The notes: generated by a model from the letters alone, not told the origin. Positions 33,088 to 43,366 are shown, counted from the stretch's first letter. The stretch is DNA of 57,923 bases from an uncultured Collinsella sp. (GCA_900542325.1 UQMY01000016.1:1-57923); one strand, 5' to 3'. Numbers and translations are program-made.

Positions 33088-34353
33088 CTACGCGGTCGGT
33101 GCGTTCCTAAACGTGTAGTTGCCCGGAGAGCGCACATTGATATAAGTTACGCCCTCTACCTGCGAAAGTAGTTTGGTCACGATGCGTTCTTTCTTGGCGA
33201 TATCATCCGAATCGCCCAGCGACACCTCGACGCCGTTGTCGAGATTTGCCGAGATAGCCTCAACGGAAGGCGTGGAAATATCCTTCACCTGGTCCAAGAA
33301 CTCGCTCGAAAAACCGCGTGCGTAATCCAGGCCGGCCTTGACGGCCTTGGAGCTCACCGCCCGACCCGAAACCGGTGCGACATCGGCCGAGACGTCAGTC
33401 AACAGCACGGCGCCGTAGTGCTTGGCAAGCGCCAGGGCCGCATCGATGCCGGTCAGGGTGTTGGCACCCTCCCCCGATGTAATGACGTTCCCCTGGTCGT
33501 CCACCTCGACAGACGTCGACAGCGGAGCAATCCAAGTGTCATCGTCTCCGATAGCCCAGGCAAGGTCGTCGGAGCTGATATACGCAATGGCGATAACTTT
33601 ACGCTCCGTCGGCGTGATGATAAGCGTATGGGGAAACTGGCGCTGGACATCCACGCCCGAGACCCAAGGGTTTTGCTTGAGGCCCTCGGTGATCTGATCG
33701 GGATCCACGTTAAAGAGCGACGTATTCTCGGGAAGATTGATGAGCTGCATGGCGTCGTGCTTGGTCACATGCTCGCTGCCATGAATATGAATATCGGTGG
33801 CGGCAAACAGACCAGAGTTGATGACGACGATGGCAATAATGGAAAGCACGGCCACGGCTGCCAGGATGCCGCCCGCGATCTTTCCCTTACCCTTAATGGC
33901 AGAAGCGGCGTCGGTCGCCTTGCTCGCCATGGCACCCAACGATGACAGAGGATTGATGCCCTTTTTTGCCGAAGACGCCTTGGCGGCGGGCACCGATGTC
34001 AGTGAACGCGGCTTAGCGCCAGCCAACGTACGACTGGCATGCGGCGCACGAGCTCCCAGCGAAGGCTTGGGCGTCGCCATGGGTCGAGAGGTCTTGGTGC
34101 CCATCGCCGGCTTGGGCGTCACCGAAGGACGCGGAGCCGGACGACTCGTCTTTTTAGAAGCGGGGCGTCCCCCCAGCTGCGAGCCGACGACCGGGCGCTT
34201 GGCAGGACGAACGGGCCCAACAGACTTGGAGGGCATGGCGGGCTTATGTTGAGGCTGGGCAGGTGCGCCGGAACGCCCTCCGGCGCGGCGGAAGGTTGGT
34301 TTCGATGCTCTAGAAGCCGAGGAATTTAACTTCCGGTCTGAGCTCGATGCCAT
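33088..34353 (-). CDS. ftsQ: Cell division protein FtsQ (POTRA domain)
   Basis: Bitopic divisome protein linking FtsB/FtsL to wall synthesis. 421 aa, long for the family because of a basic Ser/Pro/Lys-rich cytosolic tail (1-160, many KTSRP/MPKP-type repeats). One transmembrane helix (about 163-182, GGILAAVAVLSIIAIVVINS), then POTRA (ATDIHIHGSEHVTKHDAMQL to WVSGVDVQRQFPHTLIITP) and the FtsQ domain. The ATG overlaps the end of murB by 44 nt; GGGAGG is only 3 nt before it, so the true start could be at 34236. Confidence 0.9.
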   Translation of the reverse strand: MASSSDRKLNSSASRASKPTFRRAGGRSGAPAQPQHKPAMPSKSVGPVRPAKRPVVGSQLGGRPASKKTSRPAPRPSVTPKPAMGTKTSRPMATPKPSLGARAPHASRTLAGAKPRSLTSVPAAKASSAKKGINPLSSLGAMASKATDAASAIKGKGKIAGGILAAVAVLSIIAIVVINSGLFAATDIHIHGSEHVTKHDAMQLINLPENTSLFNVDPDQITEGLKQNPWVSGVDVQRQFPHTLIITPTERKVIAIAYISSDDLAWAIGDDDTWIAPLSTSVEVDDQGNVITSGEGANTLTGIDAALALAKHYGAVLLTDVSADVAPVSGRAVSSKAVKAGLDYARGFSSEFLDQVKDISTPSVEAISANLDNGVEVSLGDSDDIAKKERIVTKLLSQVEGVTYINVRSPGNYTFRNAPTA

Positions 34354-35221
34354 ACGCCTCCCTCACCTTTCCGTGCACATGCCTAATAACCGCGGCCACG
34401 TCGTCGGCCGAGGCGGTTCCGTTATTAACGATAAAATTAGCGTGTACGGGCGAAACTTCCGCACCGCCAACCGAAAAACCCTTTAATCCACAATCCTCAA
34501 TCAACTTGCCCACGCTTGCGTCGGGCGGGTTGCGAAAGACCGATCCGCAGGATGCACGGCCCATGGGCTGCGTGCGCTTGCGGCGCGTCAGGTACCGCTC
34601 CATGCGCTCGCGAATGTCGGCCTTGGGCGCGGCCTTGAGCTTAAGCACGCACTCGAGAATGATCTCGTTACGCGGCAGGCTGCACTCGCGATACCCCCAA
34701 GCGATCTCGGACCCTGCATAGTGCTTAATACCGGACGCCGGATCAAACGTGACCACGTCCTCGATAAGGGAGCCGATCCACTCGGTCCGCGTGCCCGCGT
34801 TCATGGACACGGCGCCGCCGACCGAACCGGGAATACCGACCGCGAACTCAAGGCCCGAAAGCCCGCGCGACAAGGCGTCGTTGACCAAACGCGCGAACAT
34901 CACGCCCGCACCAACGGTCAGCGTGCAGCCGTCCTCGGCAACAACCGTGCGCTGAAACTCACGTCCCAGCGAAATAACGGCGCCGCGATAGCCGGCATCG
35001 GCAACCAACAGGTTGGACCCCTTGCCGATAATCACCCACGGCACCTGCTCGCGGTCAAGCACCGCCACGGCGCGACGCAGGGCATGGTAGCTATGGCACG
35101 TCACAAAAAGGTCGGCCTTGCCGCCGATACGATAGCTAGTATGGCGTGCAAGACGTTCGTCCTCGACCACGTCCGTGTCGATCATGCCCGAAAGCGCCAT
35201 GACGGCGTTAAACAGACCCAT
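34310..35221 (-). CDS. murB: UDP-N-acetylenolpyruvoylglucosamine reductase
   Basis: FAD enzyme that reduces UDP-GlcNAc-enolpyruvate to UDP-MurNAc. 303 aa, type II-like without the extra C-terminal fold: HTSYRIGGKADLF, IIGKGSNLLVAD, GIPGSVGGAVSMNAG, catalytic Ser in PMGRASCGSVFRNP, and Glu in GAEVSPVHANF. Starts 5 nt after murC stop with no strong binding site, so it is probably coupled; ATG codons at 35200 and 35185 are alternatives. Confidence 0.95.
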   Translation of the reverse strand: MGLFNAVMALSGMIDTDVVEDERLARHTSYRIGGKADLFVTCHSYHALRRAVAVLDREQVPWVIIGKGSNLLVADAGYRGAVISLGREFQRTVVAEDGCTLTVGAGVMFARLVNDALSRGLSGLEFAVGIPGSVGGAVSMNAGTRTEWIGSLIEDVVTFDPASGIKHYAGSEIAWGYRECSLPRNEIILECVLKLKAAPKADIRERMERYLTRRKRTQPMGRASCGSVFRNPPDASVGKLIEDCGLKGFSVGGAEVSPVHANFIVNNGTASADDVAAVIRHVHGKVREAYGIELRPEVKFLGF

Positions 35222-35226
35222 AGGGG

Positions 35227-36645
35227 TTAAGCGTCTTTCTTGGCAGTCAGATACTCGATGAACTCGGGGCCGACAGTCGTAACGTCGCCGGCACCCATGG
35301 TGAGCAGCAGGTCGCCCTCGCCCACGAGCTTCTCAAGCTCCTGGTTGAGCTCAAGACGGCTGGAGCAGTACACGACCTCCTTGCCGGGGTGCTTGGCGCG
35401 AACGGTATCTGCGAGCATCTTGGAGGTAACACCCGGAATCGGCATCTCGCCGGCGGAGAACACATCGATCAGCAGCAGCTTATCGGCGTTGGCAAAGGCA
35501 TCGGCAAAGTCATCGCACAGAGCCTGCAGGCGCGAATAGCGGTGCGGTTGGAACACGACATCGACATGTTTGTAGCCCAGCGAAGAGGCGGCAGCGAGCG
35601 TTGCCTTGATCTCGGTGGGATGATGGCCGTAATCGTCAACCACCGTGATGCCGTCGATATCGCCCACGTGGGTAAAGCGACGACGGACGCCCTCAAAACT
35701 CGAAAGTGCCTTAGCGGCGGCGTCGATATCGAGGCCCAGAACATGGGCGACGGTCAAGACGGCCGTGGCGTTGAGCATGTTGTGACGACCGGGGTTGCTC
35801 TTAATCTCGACAGCGTGCTCGGTGCCGTCCTCAAAGCGAACGATAAAGTCGCTCTGGATGCCCTTGACATCCGGATGCACGCAGACGATGTCGTTGTTCT
35901 CGGCAAAGCCATAGGAAAGCACATGACGGCCCGTCGACTTGGCGAGCTCGACCAGATGCGGGTCCTCGCCGCAAACGATGACGGTGCCGTCCTCGCCCAC
36001 CAGCCCCATAAACTTGGCAAAGGTGGCCTCGATCTCCTCGATGCCCGAGTAGTGATCGAGATGGTCGGCCTCGACGTTGGTCACGATGACCACGTTGGGG
36101 TTCAGGAACAGGAACGAGCTGTCGGACTCGTCGGCCTCGGCGACAAAGTAGTCACCCGAGCCGTTCTTGCCGTTGGTGTCGTAGCCCTCGACGATGCCGC
36201 CGATCAGGAAGCTGGGGTCCAGACCCATGCGGTCGAGCATGGTAGCGCACATCGAAGAGGTCGTGGTCTTGCCGTGCGTGCCGGCAACGGCGACGGTGGT
36301 GTAGCCGTGGCCCAGGGCCGAGAGCATCTTGGCACGGGGCCACACGGGAATACCGAGCTCGCGGGCACGCACGAGCTCGGGGTTGGACTCGGGAATAGCG
36401 GTAGAGACCACAACCACGTCGGGCTTGACCTCATCGATCGTGGCGGCCTCGTGGCCCACGTGGACCTTCACGCCGGCGCGGGTAAGCTGGCGAATATAGC
36501 GCGACGTCTTAAGGTCGGAGCCGGTAACGGTATAACCGCGCTCGTGCAGGACGAGGGCGATGCCGCTCATGCCGGCGCCACCGATACCGATAAAGTGGGC
36601 GCTCTTGAACTCGGGCGCGGAGGTTGCAGTCTGGGAATCAGCCAT
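35227..36645 (-). CDS. murC: UDP-N-acetylmuramate-L-alanine ligase
   Basis: Adds L-alanine to UDP-MurNAc with ATP. 472 aa: Rossmann start FIGIGGAGMSGIA, ATP loop VAGTHGKTTTSSM, EADESDSSF, and the C-terminal ligase domain with VVDDYGHHPTEI. The ATG at 36645 follows AAGGAG by 11 nt; a GTG at 36672 is upstream but unsupported. Located between murG and murB. Confidence 0.97.
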   Translation of the reverse strand: MADSQTATSAPEFKSAHFIGIGGAGMSGIALVLHERGYTVTGSDLKTSRYIRQLTRAGVKVHVGHEAATIDEVKPDVVVVSTAIPESNPELVRARELGIPVWPRAKMLSALGHGYTTVAVAGTHGKTTTSSMCATMLDRMGLDPSFLIGGIVEGYDTNGKNGSGDYFVAEADESDSSFLFLNPNVVIVTNVEADHLDHYSGIEEIEATFAKFMGLVGEDGTVIVCGEDPHLVELAKSTGRHVLSYGFAENNDIVCVHPDVKGIQSDFIVRFEDGTEHAVEIKSNPGRHNMLNATAVLTVAHVLGLDIDAAAKALSSFEGVRRRFTHVGDIDGITVVDDYGHHPTEIKATLAAASSLGYKHVDVVFQPHRYSRLQALCDDFADAFANADKLLLIDVFSAGEMPIPGVTSKMLADTVRAKHPGKEVVYCSSRLELNQELEKLVGEGDLLLTMGAGDVTTVGPEFIEYLTAKKDA

Positions 36646-36742
36646 GTGCTCGTGTACTCCTTGCGTAAACACTGCCTGTAACCCGTTAACTGTACCGCAC
36701 CTACCGCATCCGCGCGAGGGCGACCGGCGATATCCCGTCTAA

Positions 36743-37858
36743 CTAACGCAATCCCTCTACCGCGTCGGCCAAAAGTGCGGCGGCACGGTCCTGGGCCAAG
36801 CCACGCGCCGCCTGACGCATGGCATCACGCACCGCAGCGTCATCTATCAGGTGCAGCAGCTCGTCGGCAAAGGCAGGGGCATCGATATCGGCATCGGCGC
36901 ATAGCACGCCGGCACCGGCATCGACCAGGTAACGCGCATTCGTGGTCTGGTGATCGGCCGTGGCGTGCGGGTACGGCACGAGTACCGAGGGCACGGCAAG
37001 CGCGGCGATCTCGGCCACGCTCGAGGCACCGGAACGCGAGAGCACCAGATCGGCCGCAGCCAGCATATCGCCCATGTTGTCGATATAGGGCTGGACACGA
37101 TAGCGCTTCGCCTCCTCGGTCGTCAGCGCCAAAGCGCGCTCGGTCTCCTCAAAGCCGTCGGCACCCGTCGAATGCAAAATGTAGAGATTCTCGCGGGTCA
37201 GCAGCTCACCCTTGAGCGAGGCAACGCGCTCGTTGAGATGCTGTGCACCAAGTGAACCGCCAAAGACGAGCAGAAGCGTCGCATCCTCGGGCACGCCGAG
37301 CGCCTTGCGACCGCGGGCGCGATCGCCCTCGATCACCGAACGACGCACAGGATTGCCCGTCATGAGCACATGGTCAGGGTCACCTTCGCGCTCAAAGACC
37401 GAACGCGCTGCCGGCACCGAGATGCACACGCGAGCGGCGTGGGAGTTCATCATCTTGTTGGCCAGGCCCGGAACAGAGTTCTGCTCATGCAGCAGATACG
37501 GAACGCCTGCGCCCTTGCACCACCCCAGCAACGGAACCTCGACATAGGCACCAAAACCGATGGCGGCATCGGGCTTGCCGACCTTTGAGAAATGACTGGC
37601 GAGCGCACGCTTGGCCTTGTTGACACGCCACAGCGAGGTCAGCGCCGTCCAAGGACGGGAGCGGTCGAAGCCCGTAACCGTAATGGGCACAAAATCAAAC
37701 CCAGCCTCGGGGACCAGACGACCCTCGAGCTTGCGCGACTGGCCCACGAACACAACGTGGTGGCCACGGTCACGCAGCTCTTCGGCCAAGGCGAGCGCGG
37801 GGTTGATATGCCCTGCCGTGCCGCCGGCTGCAATAGCAACGGTCATCTTATCGGTCAT
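36743..37858 (-). CDS. murG: Undecaprenyl-PP-MurNAc-pentapeptide GlcNAc transferase
   Basis: Converts lipid I to lipid II at the inner face of the membrane. 371 aa GT-B fold: IAAGGTAGHINPALALAEEL, LHEQNSVPGLANK, FGGSLGAQHLNE and SRSGASSVAEIAALAVPSVL (donor site). GAAGGGA lies 5 nt before the ATG at 37858, which overlaps the ftsW end by 11 nt. Confidence 0.97.
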   Translation of the reverse strand: MTDKMTVAIAAGGTAGHINPALALAEELRDRGHHVVFVGQSRKLEGRLVPEAGFDFVPITVTGFDRSRPWTALTSLWRVNKAKRALASHFSKVGKPDAAIGFGAYVEVPLLGWCKGAGVPYLLHEQNSVPGLANKMMNSHAARVCISVPAARSVFEREGDPDHVLMTGNPVRRSVIEGDRARGRKALGVPEDATLLLVFGGSLGAQHLNERVASLKGELLTRENLYILHSTGADGFEETERALALTTEEAKRYRVQPYIDNMGDMLAAADLVLSRSGASSVAEIAALAVPSVLVPYPHATADHQTTNARYLVDAGAGVLCADADIDAPAFADELLHLIDDAAVRDAMRQAARGLAQDRAAALLADAVEGLR

Positions 37859-39368
37859 GGTAGTCCCTTCGTACACGCGGTCCCTGGTCGTCGGTGCGCA
37901 AACGCGCCGACGGGTCCGAGTTCAAATCGATTCGATTATATCCGCCGCCCGCATTGCGAGGAGTTGGGCGCTGCGGACGACCTTGCGGTGCCGTTCGCTG
38001 ACGCGGACGGGCTGCCGGCTCGGTCGCAGAGCCATCCAGAACGGTAAAGCCGTTACGCGAAGACCGCTCGCCGCGCACGTGGGGCACGCCGGCGGTACTC
38101 TCATCCATAACGGCAAAGCTCTCGCGGCGACGGTCGTACTCATCGCGACGGGCGCTCTCGTACGAAACGCGTAGGATCAGACCGGCAAGCATAAGCGACA
38201 CAATAATCGACGAACCGCCATAGCTAATAAACGGCAACGGTTTGCCCGTCATGGGAAACACGTTGAGGATGCCCAGCGCATTGATCAAAAACTGCACCGC
38301 GAGAATGACCGCGGAGCCAGACGCCATAAGCGCGCCCCGACGATCGGTCGCCTGCTCGGCAATGCGAAACGCCGAGTAGATCAGCATCGCAAACACCAAG
38401 AAGAACAGCACGGTTCCGACAAAACCGACTTCCTCGCCAATGATGGCCAGGATGTAGTCATTGTGCGCCTCGGGCAGATACGAGTACTTCATGGTTGAGT
38501 TGCCGATGCCACGGCCGAACAGACCGCCCGAGGCAAAGGCCATGATGGCAAGCGTGGCCTGATAGCCGTCACCATACTCGTCGGCCCAAGGGTTCAAGGC
38601 AACCTGGATACGCACCATACGGTACGGCTCTGCGACAAGCGCAATCGCAATGACGGCGATGCCGGCAACAACCGTCCAAACGATATATTTGGGGTCCAAT
38701 CCCGCAAACAACGCCATGCATATGAGGGTCAACAAAATGATCAGAACGGTACCAAAATCGGGCTGAACAAAGATCAGGAAGAGCGAAATTCCCAGGTAGC
38801 CGCCCATCTTGCGAAGAAACTCGTTGATGTTGCCGCCGGGCGAAAAGATACGGTCGAGCATGATTGCCGAATACGCGATGGCGAACGGCTTTAAAAACTC
38901 AGACGGCTGAAACTGAATACCGGCGATGTTGAGCCAACGCGTGGCGCCACGACTGCCGCTACCCATAAAGAACACCAGAACCAGTAGCCCTATCATGCCC
39001 ATGAGGAAGATCCTGAGCACGTCTTCCCCAAACCAACTGTCCGGTAAGATGCGCACGATGGCAACCATAGCCAGCACGCCAACTCCGGCAAACGCGGCCT
39101 GTCGAAACAGGAAAAACATCGCCGAACCGTTCTCGTGCAGCGCCTCGACCGAAGATGCTGAGTACACCATCAGCAAGCCGAAGCAAACCAAGCTAAACAG
39201 GCAGGCCATAAATATCAAACGGGGGCGCATGATGCGGGCGGGGACGCCGGCAATATAGCGCTCACCGAACGTCTGCCCGCCGCGTCCGGAACGCGTCGTG
39301 CTACGCAGCGAGGAAGCACGGTCCGAGTCGGGCCTCCTCATATCACTTCGGGGGCTCTCCTCTCTCAC
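37848..39368 (-). CDS. ftsW: SEDS-family glycosyltransferase FtsW
   Basis: Septal peptidoglycan polymerase working with FtsI. About 506 aa: cytosolic Arg/Ser-rich N-terminal extension (about 45 aa), ten hydrophobic helices, catalytic-loop region NIAGIQFQPSEFLK, FVGTVLFFLVFA, and FPMTGKPLPFISYGGSS; then an 85-aa basic, disordered cytosolic tail. GTG at 39368 preferred: AGGGG lies 6 nt before it; an in-frame TTG (39374) and ATG (39341) are alternatives. Nine nt separate it from the murD stop. Confidence 0.95.
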   Translation of the reverse strand: MREESPRSDMRRPDSDRASSLRSTTRSGRGGQTFGERYIAGVPARIMRPRLIFMACLFSLVCFGLLMVYSASSVEALHENGSAMFFLFRQAAFAGVGVLAMVAIVRILPDSWFGEDVLRIFLMGMIGLLVLVFFMGSGSRGATRWLNIAGIQFQPSEFLKPFAIAYSAIMLDRIFSPGGNINEFLRKMGGYLGISLFLIFVQPDFGTVLIILLTLICMALFAGLDPKYIVWTVVAGIAVIAIALVAEPYRMVRIQVALNPWADEYGDGYQATLAIMAFASGGLFGRGIGNSTMKYSYLPEAHNDYILAIIGEEVGFVGTVLFFLVFAMLIYSAFRIAEQATDRRGALMASGSAVILAVQFLINALGILNVFPMTGKPLPFISYGGSSIIVSLMLAGLILRVSYESARRDEYDRRRESFAVMDESTAGVPHVRGERSSRNGFTVLDGSATEPAARPRQRTAPQGRPQRPTPRNAGGGYNRIDLNSDPSARLRTDDQGPRVRRDYHDR

Positions 39369-39377
39369 CGGCAACCC

Positions 39378-40784
39378 CTATTCCGTTTCCGATTTCGCTG
39401 CTGCGGCAAGCTGGGCCACGTAGTCCTTAAACACGCGACCGCGCTCCTCGTAGCCCGAGAACTCGTCGAACGAAGAACAAGCGGGCGAAAGCAGGATCAC
39501 GTCGCCGCGGCTCGAGAGCGAGCGGGCAACGTCAACGGCATCGCGCAGGTCATCGGCCTGGGCGATATCCACGTCACCATCGACATCGGCCTCGTCCATA
39601 GCGGCGGTAAAGCGCTCGCGCGCATCGCCAAAGCAAACGACCGAGCGCACGTTGTCCATAACGACGCGGGCAAAGTCCGCAAGCGGCGTACCCTTATCGT
39701 GGCCGCCGAGCAGCAAAATCACATCGTCGTCCGGAAACGCCGTCAGGGCCTTTTCGACCGCATCGGTATTCGTTGCCTTGGAATCGTTGACGTAGCGCAC
39801 GCCATCGATCTCGCCGCAGGGTTCCACGCGGTGTTCGAGCGGCTGGAACGATGCCAAACCGCGGCAAACGCCCTCGGGATCGGCACCGACGGCCAGAGCA
39901 GCCGTGGCGGCACATAAGGCATTGATGACATTGTGATGGCCCGAGATCTTGAGCTCGGACGTGGCGACAAGCTGAGTCTCGACGCCCTTCAGGCGGACGA
40001 CCATCTTGCCGTCGCGCACAAAGGCGGCGTCTGCACCCTCGGGCTCGTCAAAAGCGACCTTGCAGATGCGACGACCCGGCGTGTAGATGTACTCATCGAA
40101 CTCGTGAATGCCGGCGTCTTCGACGTCGACAACCGCCAGATCGTCATCGACCATATTGTCAAACAGTTTGACCTTGGCAAGCGCGTAGTTCTTATGGCTC
40201 TTATGCCAGCCCAAGTGGTCGGGAGTGATGTTGAGCAGCACCGCCACGCGGGGGTGGAGCTCGGTGGTCGTAGCAATCTGATAGCTCGAGAGCTCAGCCA
40301 CAAACCACTCGTTGTGGGCTCGGCCGTCAATCTCGTTGACCGGCGGCTCGCCGATGTTGCCGACAGCAACGCTGGCCTCGCCGGCAGCCTTGAGCAGATA
40401 ATCAGTCAGCGACGTGGTGGTCGTTTTGCCGTTGGTGCCAGTGATGGCAATCCAGTTATCGGGCGACAGGCGATAGGCAAACTCGGGCTCACCCATAATC
40501 TGGGCGGCATGCTCGCGCCCGGCCTTAAAGAAGCCCGAGAACTCCGAGATACCCGGGCATGTCACGCACACGTCATAGGCACCCTCGACCTGCTCGGTGC
40601 CGTAAACAAACGACGCGCCCTGCGCCTCGAGCGCACGCGTGGCGTCATTGGGCTCAGAGGTGCCGCCGCCATACACGGTAACGGCACTTACGCGCTCGGG
40701 ATGTGCCAGCGCCCAGCGGGCGACATCGAGACCGGATTTGCCCTGACCCAAAACGAGCAGGCTAAAGACATCAGCAAGAGGCAT
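39378..40784 (-). CDS. murD: UDP-MurNAc-L-alanine-D-glutamate ligase
   Basis: Adds D-glutamate to UDP-MurNAc-Ala. 468 aa: FSLLVLGQGKSGLDVARW, ATP loop ITGTNGKTTTTSL, central ligase ELSSYQI, and VNDSKATNTDA in the C-terminal domain. Binding site weak; starts 9 nt after the mraY stop, so probably coupled. Confidence 0.96.
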   Translation of the reverse strand: MPLADVFSLLVLGQGKSGLDVARWALAHPERVSAVTVYGGGTSEPNDATRALEAQGASFVYGTEQVEGAYDVCVTCPGISEFSGFFKAGREHAAQIMGEPEFAYRLSPDNWIAITGTNGKTTTTSLTDYLLKAAGEASVAVGNIGEPPVNEIDGRAHNEWFVAELSSYQIATTTELHPRVAVLLNITPDHLGWHKSHKNYALAKVKLFDNMVDDDLAVVDVEDAGIHEFDEYIYTPGRRICKVAFDEPEGADAAFVRDGKMVVRLKGVETQLVATSELKISGHHNVINALCAATAALAVGADPEGVCRGLASFQPLEHRVEPCGEIDGVRYVNDSKATNTDAVEKALTAFPDDDVILLLGGHDKGTPLADFARVVMDNVRSVVCFGDARERFTAAMDEADVDGDVDIAQADDLRDAVDVARSLSSRGDVILLSPACSSFDEFSGYEERGRVFKDYVAQLAAAAKSETE

Positions 40785-40793
40785 GAAAGACCA

Positions 40794-41813
40794 CTATCCC
40801 AACTGGAAGAACAGGGCGAGGCCAACGGCGCCAAAGGCCGCGGCGATAATCCAAAAACGGATAACGACCTTGGTCTCGGCCCAACCCTTCTTTTCGAAAT
40901 GATGATGAATGGGCGCCATAAGGAAGACGCGCTTGTGCGTAAAGTGGAAATAGACAACCTGGATCATGACCGACAGGGTCTCGACGATAAACAGACCGCC
41001 GATGATGAGGGAAACGACTTCGGTGTTGGTCATGATGGAGGTGCAGGCAAACGCGGCACCCAGGGCAAGCGAGCCGGTATCACCCATAAAGATGCTCGCC
41101 GGGTAGCAGTTGAACCACAAAAAGCCCAGGCAGGCACCGGCACACGCCGTGCAGAAGATGGACAGGTTCACGTCACCGTGCAAAAACGCCATAGCGGCCA
41201 TGGCGAGCATGGCGATCATGGAAGTGCCGCCGGCAAGGCCATCCAGACCATCGGTCAGGTTCACGGCATTGGAGAGACCAGCGATCATCAGCCAGCAAAA
41301 TACAATGTAGAGCCACGGGAACGAAAGGCCGCAGATGGTGGTCGAAAGAACACCGAGGTCAATCGTCAGGCCGCCGGGAAAACGAATCTCGGGGGCGACG
41401 CCGCACCAATTGACTGCGAGCACGGTAAAAGTGACGCAGATGATGGTCAGACCGATCATCTTGGCGTGAGGCGTCAGGCCGAGCGAGCGACCATGCGTGA
41501 CGGAGGTCAGGTCGTCGATGAGACCCAAAACGCCGGTGGCCAGCGTGGCAAGCAGCACGAGCACGAGCTCGGTGGTGAGCTTGCCCATCAACAGGCAGGT
41601 CAGCGAGATCGCGACAAGGATGATGACGCCGCCCATGGTGGGCGTACCCTGTTTAATCAAATGACGCTTGGGGCCGTCGGCTCGGACCTGCTGGCCGATA
41701 CCCTCGACCTTCAGCAGCTTGATCCACCACGGCATAAGCAGCAGCGCAATGGCGGCAGCGATGCCAAGTCCCAAAAAGGCCTGATACGTAGGATACGAGG
41801 GATTGCCGAACAT
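40794..41813 (-). CDS. mraY: Phospho-MurNAc-pentapeptide transferase
   Basis: Integral membrane enzyme making lipid I. 339 aa with ten hydrophobic helices and family signatures KQGTPTMGGVIIL, LIDDLTSV (metal Asp), NLTDGLDGLAGGT, GDTGSLALGA and the histidine-rich loop MAPIHHHFEKKGWAE. Starts 3 nt after the murF stop. Confidence 0.97.
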   Translation of the reverse strand: MFGNPSYPTYQAFLGLGIAAAIALLLMPWWIKLLKVEGIGQQVRADGPKRHLIKQGTPTMGGVIILVAISLTCLLMGKLTTELVLVLLATLATGVLGLIDDLTSVTHGRSLGLTPHAKMIGLTIICVTFTVLAVNWCGVAPEIRFPGGLTIDLGVLSTTICGLSFPWLYIVFCWLMIAGLSNAVNLTDGLDGLAGGTSMIAMLAMAAMAFLHGDVNLSIFCTACAGACLGFLWFNCYPASIFMGDTGSLALGAAFACTSIMTNTEVVSLIIGGLFIVETLSVMIQVVYFHFTHKRVFLMAPIHHHFEKKGWAETKVVIRFWIIAAAFGAVGLALFFQLG

Positions 41814-41816
41814 GGG

Positions 41817-43241
41817 CTAGCACACACCTTCCACAAAGCGGTCGAGCTCAACAAAACGGGAACCCTTGACCAATACAACATCATGATTTTCAAGCGCGCC
41901 GCCCATGCGGTCGAGCACCTGCTGATAATCGGAGAACACCTGGATGCGGTCCTCATCCATGCCCATCATGCGTGCGGCATCGGCCATGAGCTGAGCCAGC
42001 TCGCCGCCGACGCACGCGAGCATGTCGAGCTTCTTGGCGGCGGCATAGGCGCCCACGAGCTCATGCATACGGGGAGCCTCGTCGCCCATCTCGCCCATCT
42101 CGCCCAAGATCGCCATGCGCGAACCGTCACAGATAAGCGAGCACAGCAAATCGAGGCCGGCAGCCATAGACTCGGCACTGGCGTTATAGGAGTCGTCGAT
42201 GATGCGTGCTCCGCTCTTGGCGCGCTTGATCTCCTGACGGTGGCCGGTGATCGTAAGACCCCTAAAGGCAGCATCGATCTGCTCGGGCGTCACGCCCAGA
42301 CGATAGGCGACCGCGGCGGCCTTGACGGCATTGGGCACGGACTGCACGCCGGGAATGGCCAGCATGGTATCGACCGTGTCGCCCTGACCAAAGTCGAGCG
42401 TAAAGACTGGATGGCCCTCGTCGTCGACGCGAATGTCGCGCGCGCGGATCTCGTCGTCGTCCGAGACGCCGGCCAGCATCACGTCAATACCTGCAGGCTG
42501 GGCGAACGTATCGCGAATGAACGGCGTAAAGTCGTCCTCGCCGCCCAAAACCAGCAACGGCGAGAAGTCGCCGGCGGCGCACATGCCCTGGACAATCTCG
42601 GACTTGGCGCGGGCGATGTTCTCGCGGCTGCCCAGAATACCGATGTGGGAGGTTCCGATCTTGCTCACGATGGCAAGATTGGGGTTGGCAGACTGGGACA
42701 GGCGCTCAATCTCATGAAAATGGTTCATGCCCATCTCGAGCACCAGAACCTCGGTATCGGCCGGAGCAGAAAGCACCGTGAGCGGCATGCCGATCAGGTT
42801 GTTGAAATTGCCTTTGGTGGCCCAGACGCGATAACGCTTGGCGAGCACGGCGGCGAGCACGTCCTTGGTCGTCGTCTTGCCAATCGAACCGGTAATGCCG
42901 ACGACCAGGCAGCCAAGCTCCAAGCGATATACATGCGCCAGGCGCAGCAAGAACTCCTCGGGGTCGTCGGTCATCAAGATGGCGCATCCCTTGTCCTGCG
43001 CCAGCGAAACCAGCTCGGCATCGGGCTCACGCGTCATCACGACGGCACCGGCACCCGACTCGATGGCACGGGAGGCGAAATCATTGCCGTCGACCTTTTC
43101 GCCGGGGAAGGCGACAAAGATCGTCCCCTCCTCGACCTGACGCGAGTCGATAACGCACCCGCGGCATACCCGATCGACTTCTTCCGTCACGGTTCGGGCC
43201 CCCGTTGAGGCCGCGAGGTTGTTGACGGCGATCTCTATCAT
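41817..43241 (-). CDS. murF: UDP-MurNAc-tripeptide-D-Ala-D-Ala ligase
   Basis: Adds D-Ala-D-Ala to the UDP-MurNAc-tripeptide. 474 aa: N-terminal domain with CVIDSRQVEEGTIFVAFPGE, ATP loop GITGSIGKTTTKD, MGMNHFHEIERL and NAVKAAAVAYRLG; C-terminal IIDDSYNASAESM. GGGGAG precedes the ATG. Normally murE sits just upstream; here only 125 nt of noncoding sequence separates it from ftsI. Confidence 0.96.
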   Translation of the reverse strand: MIEIAVNNLAASTGARTVTEEVDRVCRGCVIDSRQVEEGTIFVAFPGEKVDGNDFASRAIESGAGAVVMTREPDAELVSLAQDKGCAILMTDDPEEFLLRLAHVYRLELGCLVVGITGSIGKTTTKDVLAAVLAKRYRVWATKGNFNNLIGMPLTVLSAPADTEVLVLEMGMNHFHEIERLSQSANPNLAIVSKIGTSHIGILGSRENIARAKSEIVQGMCAAGDFSPLLVLGGEDDFTPFIRDTFAQPAGIDVMLAGVSDDDEIRARDIRVDDEGHPVFTLDFGQGDTVDTMLAIPGVQSVPNAVKAAAVAYRLGVTPEQIDAAFRGLTITGHRQEIKRAKSGARIIDDSYNASAESMAAGLDLLCSLICDGSRMAILGEMGEMGDEAPRMHELVGAYAAAKKLDMLACVGGELAQLMADAARMMGMDEDRIQVFSDYQQVLDRMGGALENHDVVLVKGSRFVELDRFVEGVC

Positions 43242-43366
43242 TGCAGCTCCCCTGTAAACCTAATAATGCTATCGGCGTATTGTATCCCAGTGCCATGCGC
43301 GCGTGGTGCAGGGCATGTGAACACCCTTCAGATCAAACGGCAGACCACGCTCAAGATTGTAACCCC
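43242..43366. other. Gap between ftsI and murF where murE is expected
   Basis: 125 nt without an ORF and without recognisable murE remnants. A TACAAT box (minus strand, about 43281-43286) could serve as a -10 for murF, without a good -35. Confidence 0.4.

Noticed and set aside
39933..43208. 1091-codon open frame on the plus strand opposite murD-mraY-murF
   Set aside because: It spans three well-identified genes on the other strand and their junctions, has no family motifs, and reflects codon bias in a high-GC genome.
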